This document shows positions 57,403-64,000 of a DNA stretch of 64,000 nt, piece by piece; the first letter of the stretch is position 1; every line of letters starts with the position of its first letter. The DNA is from Zantedeschia hybrid cultivar (taxonomy: Eukaryota; Streptophyta; Magnoliopsida; Alismatales; Araceae). The notes below the pieces were generated by a model. It saw only the letters and a program-made list of their open reading frames with translations, was not told the DNA's origin and made no database searches. The DNA lies in contig JARZZO010000001.1 of assembly GCA_030544215.1 (NCBI GenBank), positions 41,691,670 through 41,755,669 of the forward strand, read 5' to 3'. The position numbers and the translations under genes were made by a program.

Positions 57403-57676
57403 GGAGGTCTCGAAGGACTTGTCTTTTCTAAAGTATCTACTGCGTATTGCGGATCGTAAGGAGCAAATCCTACAGAACAAGGTTGTTCCTCTAGTGAAGG
57501 TGATCTAGCAGCATTGCTCTGGAGGTGAGGCGACTTGGGAGCAAGAGGATGAGATGTAAGAGCAGTTTTCGTACCTTTTCCAATGAGTTTCTCCTATGAA
57601 CATTGTATTATCCTTTTCCTTTGACGTTATCATAGTTGCGGTAATTTCGGAGACAAAATTTTCTTAAAGGAGAGGA
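57403..57676 (+). pseudogene. chromovirus integrase C-terminus / chromodomain remnant
   Basis: Continues 52542-53940 across the solo LTR: the frame reads YLLRIADRKEQILQNKVVPLV, split here as LLRIADRKEQ and NKVVPLVKV, then GGEATWEQEDEM, the typical start of the gypsy chromodomain-like tail. After the stop, TTTCGGAGACAAAATTTTC and a purine run AAAGGAGAGGA (about 57666-57676) mark the end of pol and the polypurine tract. Confidence 0.85.
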
Positions 57677-59021
57677 CGTAAGGACTGAGGTTTCAGGTTC
57701 AGTTATAAAGTCAGTTTCAGTTTGGATCGCCTGGTTTAGGTGTTTGTGCACATAGTGTATGGGTTATGAACCGCGTCGAACAGGCAAGACACGCTTTTGA
57801 AAGGCGTTGGCTATGGGCGATGTGATTCAGTACCATGCATGTGTGACCGATCTACAGGCGATGAGACAAGTGTATGGGCATTAGGAGATGTGGGCGAAGC
57901 CAGGTCTTGTCATCTGAATGACGTCGTTGTGCTAGTCTTGCCATGATCACATGATTATAGCATGAACTAGGGGGTTTCTTATGAATGTTAATGCCATGGT
58001 TGCATTGAGTGAATTTTGTTGAAGAGATCATGGATTCTATGGAATTAAGGTTTTGGCATGTTTCAATGGAGTTAATGGATTTGTTGTCCCACTGTGTTTG
58101 TGTTGTATTTCGGTTTGTGGAAGGGGAGTGTACTGTGGCTCGGTGATGAGTCGAAGCGATTCAGGTCCATGCTTCTGAGTCCCTGAGGCCTGAAAGTGAA
58201 GAAAACTAGTTTAAGGTCGATTGAATCACGTCAGCCTGAGTCGACGCGATTCAGGCCCATGTCCCTAAGTCCCCGAGGCATGAAAGTAAGGAAAACCAAT
58301 TTTAAGGTTGATTGAAACACGTCGACCTGAGTCGACTCGATTCAAACCCGAACCCCACTAATTCTTGCGTCCATAAGAATGTAATTAATATATGCATTGA
58401 GTTGATTTCCTTATACATTATGTAAATTAGATTCTTTTATAATGTTAGATAACTTTGTTAAATGCATGTTTGAAATCATACACTGTGCAGGGTTTTCCAC
58501 GTGCCTGGAATCGCATGTTTTATGATTATGTAGCTATGGACCAAAACACGGTTCAGTTAGCGTTGTACACCCTGTGTCGGTGTGTGAGTGACACAGTGGC
58601 GCCTAGGAGGCAAGGGTCACCGGGTATACCCCGGGGTAGCAGCTAGTGCCGGTGTGGGAGTGGCACATTTCGGACTTTGTCACTCGTGGCTGGCGGGAGG
58701 CAGAACCACCTAGAGCTAGATAGGCTGGACTAGCTAGCGTGCTATCCATGGGGTTACTATTCCATTGCAGTGGGTCAGTGTTTCCTATTCGATTTGGTAG
58801 TTTCTTGTGTGCTTCTTACTATAGACATGTGGCTTTATTCATTGTTTATTTTGTGCACATATTGCCTATATTTCCTTGTTACGTTGTAGTTGTGTGTGGG
58901 AGGTGGGGATTGCAGGATCCCTACTTACTCCATTTCTAGTGTGACTCACTCTCTGCATTTTCAAGTGAGGATTCTCGACGTTGTCGGTCCCGTCTTGGGT
59001 TGCGTGCCAACAACCACTGTT
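57677..59021 (+). repeat. probable LTR of the plus-oriented chromovirus
   Basis: Starts right after the purine run with GTAAGGACTGAGG. Contains four to five GCGTC foldbacks (about 57766, 57798, 57917, 58219, 58309) and a GC-richer part (58500-58740) with CACCGGGTATACCCCGGGG. The end is not defined: RT sequence of another, minus-oriented element begins near 59022. No coding region is seen; short frames are not supported. Confidence 0.55.
58219..58350. repeat. two GCGTC foldbacks in a chromovirus LTR
   Basis: TTGAATCACGTC...GTCGACGCGATTCAGG (58219-58253) and TTGAAACACGTC...GTCGACTCGATTCAAA (58309-58349) share the CCTGAGTCGA centre. The same arm plan as in Tat elements appears in a different gypsy lineage. 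Confidence 0.82.
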
Positions 59022-59546
59022 CCTTGGCAATGGGTATTTATTCTTGATCGTAGCTTGGTTGAGCTTCCTGTAATTAATACACAACTTTAAGGTACCATCC
59101 TTCTTCCTGACAAATAAAACTAGGGCTCCCTATGGAGACACACTCGGACGAATGAAACCCTTTGCCAATAAGTCTTGCAATTGCTTCTTCAACTCCATTA
59201 ATTCAGCCGGTGCCATCCTATAGGAAGCCTTAGAGATGGGTTTTGTACCAAGCATCAGTTCAATAGTGAACTCGGTCTCCCGAGAAGGAGGTAATCCTGG
59301 AAGCTCATCTGGGAAGACATCAGAAAACTCACGAGCCACCTCAATATCAGCAATAGTTCTTAATGCCTCAGACTTTGGATGTGTCACCACACTAATGAGA
59401 TAACCCTGACAACCTCGCATCAACCACTTCTCAGTTTTAATTGTTGATACAACAATCTTAGTAAGTGCATGTTTAGGACATTGAAAACAAAACTCTCTAT
59501 CTCCTGGAATATGAAATACTACTTTCTTGGACCGACAATCCATCAT
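59022..59546 (-). pseudogene. chromovirus RT N-terminal fragment and pre-RT region
   Basis: Frame from 59546: FHIPGDREFCFQ, then EFSDVFPDELPGLPPSRETE, KPISKASYRMAPAELMELKK and GFIRPSVSP, a stop, and LCINYRKLNQATIKNKYPLP, where RT is cut off near 59025. In frame with the protease upstream (59981). About 80% of RT, plus RNase H and integrase, is missing. Confidence 0.9.
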
Positions 59547-59564
59547 AGCATAATAATGTTCGAG

Positions 59565-59981
59565 TCAATCCATCCCTAGAATAACACCAAAGTCATTCAT
59601 ATTAAGGAGGTAGAGATTGGCTGGCATGCATCTATTCTGAATCACCACATCTACATCAGGTGTGACTTGAGAAGTACTGCTCTCACCCATAGGGGTACTA
59701 ACAGGTAAAGACTCCACATCATAAATAGGATAAAACATATGTAGAACAACAGCAAATCTTCTAGATATAAAAAAATTTGTAGCACCTAGATCAAATAAAA
59801 TACGAGCATATGAATCTGCAATCAAAATTGTACCTCCTGATGCTGCTCCAGAATTTTCTACATCGTCTATGGTGAGATTATAAACTCTAGCTGGCACCCT
59901 TGGCCCTTCAACTCTCATTGGCTTTGGACAATTCTTCACCATATGGTCTGCAGCACCACAACGGAAACACTTGCCTGACAT
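59565..59981 (-). pseudogene. chromovirus zinc knuckle and protease
   Basis: Zinc knuckle CFRCGAADHMVKNC at the start, then protease ARILFDLGATNFFIS, where the active-site D-S/T-G reads D-L-G, and NMNDFGVILGMD, which closes the fold. One stop separates it from the pre-RT segment. Confidence 0.88.
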
Positions 59982-60924
59982 GTTCCTACAAAGTCCATCA
60001 TGTCTGAAGCCACAATAACTACATATCGAAAGATCCCTTCGTGGAATGGCTAGAATAGGTGGTGTTGCTCATGGGGCAATCTTAAACTTCTTCCTTTGAT
60101 CTCTTTGGAATCTCCATGGTTGCTCATTGTCGTGTTGATGCACCCTCTAATTCTTTTGCATAGCTTCAATGTGGCTTTCTGCAATGCATGCAACACGATA
60201 GGTGGTTGCAATAGTCTCATGATCAAACAAAGACACACAGTCTCAAATAGGACCTCAAAGCCCGCAAACGAACTTCAAATTGTGCCACTGTCATCGAACC
60301 TTGCTGCAAATTCAGAAATTCCAGCTCCATCTGATCTTACACATGTTCAGGAAAGAACTTTGTCCTAAACACCTTGAGAAAATCTTCCCAACCAATATCA
60401 ACTTGTCCTGCAAATAATGTCCTCTTGGTTGCCTGCCACCACTCATCTGCTCGATCTTGGAGCATTAATGTACCAAGGACAATCTTGTCTCCATCATCAC
60501 ACTGAATGGCATCAAGGATTTTCTCCATTTCTCTAATCCACCTCTAGGCTACCTCTGGTCGACTCTCCCCCTTAAAGGAGGGTGGATTTATACGGCGGAA
60601 TTTCTCCATCAAAGTAGCACCCGCCAATCTATCTAAATGCTCTGGTTGGGCTGCAACCATCACCTGCAACTGCTCCTGCATCTGAGTCTGCATCTGAGCC
60701 TGGGTCCTGGCCTGGGCCTACATGGCCTTTGCCAAACATTGAAAAGTCTGTAGGAAATCTCCATATCCTCCAATTGCTGCACCCAATGGGTCACCGCCTC
60801 CAGATCCTTGAGCCTCTCCATTCCCATCCAAGGGATTCATCCTAGTGGGTCGCTTGTTATTTCGCCTTGACTCTCTTCCAGCCATGTATCTATAATACCC
60901 AGAAAAATAAAAAATTTTAAGCAC
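59982..60924 (-). pseudogene. chromovirus gag
   Basis: Begins MAGRESRRNNKRPTRMNPLD near 60882 (or 60924), has Gln/Met-rich repeats (QARTQAQMQTQMQEQLQV), then the gag core MEKILDAIQCDDGDKIVLGT, LQDRADEWWQATKR and DFLKVFRTKFFPEHV, with stops near 60718, 60547 and 60337 in one frame. The rest down to the zinc knuckle is fragmentary. Follows the PBS by ~100 bp. Confidence 0.87.
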
Positions 60925-61027
60925 ACATTGAAACTAAACTCAGACCATTTATTTGAAGAAACTTTTCATGTAAAGATCCTGCGGTATAATCTTTGAATGG
61001 TGGGTGAAACACAGTATAATCCCAATT

Positions 61028-61041
61028 AAGCTCTTATACCA
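61028..61041 (-). other. primer binding site, tRNA-iMet type, degenerate
   Basis: The minus strand reads TGGTATAAGAGCTT a few bases after the LTR end GGCGTGACA. The standard TGGTATCAGAGC differs by one base in the first 12. Confidence 0.75.
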
Positions 61042-61046
61042 TAATA

Positions 61047-62730
61047 TGTCACGCCTCGGCCCGGTAATTCATAATATACAAGGTAATTACAGAGATGGCC
61101 AAAGCGCAACAGAGGGAAAAGACTCCTCAGAACATATAATTAGGAGGATACTTTGTTTCAAATGGAAGCGTAGTATAAAAATTTGTAAGAGAAATATAAA
61201 TGCTAAGGAAGTTCCACCATTCACAACATTATACCAAAACGCTGCATAGTAAATTGTCATTTTTACATGTCAAGATCTTCATTGTACATTCCAACAAAAA
61301 CAAAAGCATAAGTATATACATGGTTCAATCCTTTAGGCTCGCCCAAAAAGAGATATCGTCTTATGCGAACCCTGAATGACCCCACTTCAAACTCACTCTG
61401 CTTCTTTGTCAGTCCGATCACTTGAAAAATAGGCATGAGTACCAACGAAATGGTAACTCAGTAGGCAGATGAGGCTGCCTTCATAAGAATTTGTCATCCA
61501 AATAATTGAAGCAAAATATGTATATTGCATAAGAACATTAAACATAGCAGAAAACAAAACTATCATACAATACATATGTGCATCAGAATTGTATGTCAAT
61601 AAGGAAATTGAGATACATGATTCATAATATCATGCCAACTATGAATCAAAGCTACACAAGCTTGTCAATATATGAACAGGGCCAGAATACTGAACAAAAT
61701 ACATAAGTTAAGATTATTAAGTTGATTTACTGAAATGACATATAGATTGTAAGATATAAAATTTGTTTCTCAGACTATAGGTTCCCACTTATTACAGAAG
61801 TGTCCGGACACACAACAAACCGCCACTATGAGCCCGAAACAGAATACATAAACTAAACACCTACGTAGGCACGTATAGAGCCAAGTCATGGGTGTAGCGC
61901 TACCCTGAGGGTCGTCACCCCACCTTAACAAAGGATTTCTACCTGCGGCCTTCGGGTAACAGAGCTAATGGGTTCTGGAGGTGGCTCCCACCTTTTTAGG
62001 TGTAGCACGTAGCCCCAAAATAAATAGGTCTTGGTGGGGATGTTGGCACCATTGCCCCAGAACTATTCTCATATAGTGACTATGTCCGATCGGCAGGCTT
62101 CATTAACATTATGAGAATAAACTTAATGTTTATGTAACTACAACAATATATACATACGAAAATGACTAACCACTTTAGTGATTTTCTTTTAGAAGTTCAT
62201 AAACTAAGAATAGCTCGAAGTCATAATTTAAAAGGTAAATAAATTAGGTTCTAAGTTGAATTTAAATACAACTTGTAATAAACTCAGACAACACATATAA
62301 GTAATTACAAATCTCCTACAGAAGTAATATGTCCACATTTAAAACACTAATTTTATTAATATAGAAAAGTACTTCCAAAAATCTTGAAATTTTCATATAT
62401 TATACTAATTCACATTAGGTACATCCTGTAAACATTTGGGTTCAAATGGTTCTCTACAAAGATAGCAAAAAATCAAACATTAGGATACTATCCTTGAGTT
62501 ACTGAAATATCAGAGTGGAATATGAACCCTGCTACACGCACCAGGAATCATTATCATATGAATATAATAATTCATGAAACTTTTTATGAAGATGTATAAT
62601 AGTATAAGTGACACATATAAATTACTAAAATTCAGATTCTAACATACTATCAAATAAAATCTGAAACTGTTATCTACAAATTATACCATGATATTTACTA
62701 TTTGATATGAGATATACTCAGGGGACGGTG
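61047..62730 (-). repeat. 5' LTR of the minus-oriented chromovirus, outer end uncertain
   Basis: Plus strand begins TGTCACGCCTCGGCCCGG, typical of Tekay-like chromovirus LTR 3' ends in reverse. Contains a GC-richer block (61790-62060), likely promoter/R, surrounded by AT-rich sequence. No clear ACA end is visible; near 62733 GTAACGCCCTGACC looks like another LTR end, so the LTR may be truncated. Short frames here are not genes. Confidence 0.65.
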
Positions 62731-62754
62731 ATACGTAACGCCCTGACCATTTGA

Positions 62755-63437
62755 CAATTTGATATGTTCTGTTCGATATGTGATACATTCTGATCATGGT
62801 TAGTAGAATTTGATATGTCTGATATGAGTTCGATGATGTCATATATGCTATATGTTAATTGATCTGTTCATGCTATTAGAAAATCTATTTAATTTGATAA
62901 GCTTATATTTGATCATGTTTTGTATCATGTTCTTATTTGATATATATGTAGAATTGTGCAAGATTATGTTTAATATAATTGTATAATGTGATTTGTAAAA
63001 TTTACTATATGTTAAGTCATGTGGATTGTTTGAAGTCTAGTGGTTGTACTCATTAATCCTATTAACATTTTCAAAGTCTGAGAAAGAGAACTTGAAATTT
63101 GAGGAGACTTCTGATTGAAGTGTTTGACATATTTAGGAGATTATTTAGATTTAAATTTACAGCTTTGATGTAGTAGGGATAATGAGAGGTTAATGTATTT
63201 TCTTTATTTGGTGAGATTGAGAATTCATGTACAAATTGATGGATATTGTAATTTGTGAATTTTGGTATTGGCTATATTTGGATACTTTGGATTAATTGAT
63301 GGTTATGGCATTTATTTAAATTGTCTTGTGGTTGTTTAGTTCTCATATCTATTCGTTATGATGGAATTTGTTTAGAGATTACGTGGTCGGATTCTGAGTT
63401 AAAAAAATAATAAATAAACTGGATCCGGGGCATAACA
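62755..63437 (+). repeat. inverted fragment of the solo LTR 3 family
   Basis: Reverse complement of about 53941-54650: it ends GGATCCGGGGCATAACA with AGTTAAAAAAATAAT before it, mirroring the start of solo LTR 3, and shares GTGCAAGATTATGTTTA and ATATGTTAAGTCATGTGG. The left end is ragged near 62740. Confidence 0.85.
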
Positions 63438-63806
63438 CGTACGGCCTAAAAATCAGACTTGACATGGGTCCTTTCAAGGCGAGAAATCTTGGGTTGAAAT
63501 TGTGGATCAAAACCAAGGGATAGATGTTCAAGATTTTCAATAGGCTGGTTAGGCAGTTGTTATGGCTCTATCATCAGTGCAACTTCATCTAACTATTCTA
63601 ATCGGACTGGAGTTTGTCTATAGACTAATGTTGGGCCATGATTATTTACTCCAGTTGCATGATAGGTTCTCCCTTACATTGCTTTATCTGTTAATGGAGT
63701 AGATAATTGGGCTGACCTGGACTAGTACTATGGTAAGGATCTCCACGGTGGGATCAACGACACAGTGAAAACAAAAATAAATTCAAATAAGTCCATTTCG
63801 ATGAAT
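63438..63806. other. unassigned sequence
   Basis: No ORF above 60 codons, no recognisable LTR, tRNA or domain. A few phrases (GGTTAGGCAGTTGTTATGG) could derive from old pol sequence, but I cannot support it. Confidence 0.4.
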
Positions 63807-64000
63807 AGTGGAAGAGGAAGCAGCGATCGACTACACCTTGCACGAAATCAGATATGCGTTCAATCGGTTCTAATAGTATGGAAGAGGAAGCAGCGATCGA
63901 CTACACCTTGCACGAAATCAGATATGCGTTCAATCGGTTCTAATAGTATGGAAGAGGAAGCAGCGATCGACTACACCTTGCACGAAATCAGATATGCGTT
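63807..64000. repeat. 70-bp tandem array running off the window
   Basis: GGAAGAGGAAGCAGCGATCG starts at about 63810, 63880 and 63950; the 70-bp units are identical in the visible part, ending CGGTTCTAATAGTAT. At least 2.7 copies. Identity suggests recent amplification or a satellite, or an assembly artefact at a repeat edge. Confidence 0.93.

Noticed and set aside
1..64000. Integrated pararetrovirus or other viral sequence
   Set aside because: All RT-bearing pieces have LTRs, integrase and PBS of plant LTR retrotransposons; no movement or coat protein motifs seen.

Overview
This window is a plant (angiosperm) heterochromatin-type tract. It is made almost entirely of LTR retrotransposons of both plant superfamilies, nested in one another and decayed by stops, frameshifts, deletions and inversions. 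I see no ordinary single-copy host gene, tRNA, rRNA or prokaryotic feature. The plant assignment rests on the element lineages: Ty3/gypsy Tat/Ogre type with a tRNA-Arg primer site and two RNase H domains, chromovirus-type gypsy, and Ty1/copia with an initiator-Met primer site. GT..AG introns and plant mobile domain (PMD) proteins agree. I cannot name the species.

Layout. (1) 1-19926 is a nearly complete ~20 kb minus-strand Tat-lineage element: 3' LTR copies (1-1807), two antisense PMD pseudogenes on the plus strand (2830-4293 and 5178-8015), integrase, a second archaeal-type RNase H, RT-RNase H, protease with G-patch, gag, leader, tRNA-Arg PBS (18617-18634) and 5' LTR (18641-19926). (2) 19927-36083 is a second Tat element in the same orientation. 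Its protease-gag part is split by copia element 1 (23845-33860), which itself contains a solo LTR (26686-28263, perfect TSD). Its own leader, PBS and 5' LTR follow at 33861-36083. (3) 36084-49428 is a third Tat gag-leader, split by copia element 2 (36168-45456) and a second solo LTR (46509-48163, perfect TSD). Each Tat element appears to sit inside the coding region of the next one out. (4) 49429-52541 is the 3' end of a Tat element in the opposite orientation, with its 3' LTR at 51244-52541. (5) 52542-57676 is a plus-strand chromovirus integrase-chromodomain remnant split by a 3.46 kb solo LTR (53941-57402), followed by a probable LTR. (6) 59022-62730 is the 5' part of a minus-strand chromovirus (RT start, protease, gag, PBS, LTR). 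An inverted LTR fragment (62755-63437) follows, then unassigned sequence and the start of a 70-bp tandem array running off the window.

Three things deserve attention. First, the Tat element carries two consecutive, intron-containing, antisense PMD-family genes; gene A has its own TATA box, conserved in a second diverged copy. Second, about forty ~30-bp GCGTC...GACGC foldback motifs recur through Tat LTRs, leaders and antisense genes and through an unrelated gypsy LTR. In the Tat LTRs they are spaced about 85 bp apart upstream of the TATA box. Third, both copia elements carry a four-copy array of one small hairpin in the leader between PBS and gag, with a family-specific loop base.

All coding regions are read as remnants. 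I give the conserved frame and the breaks, and no intact autonomous element is present.
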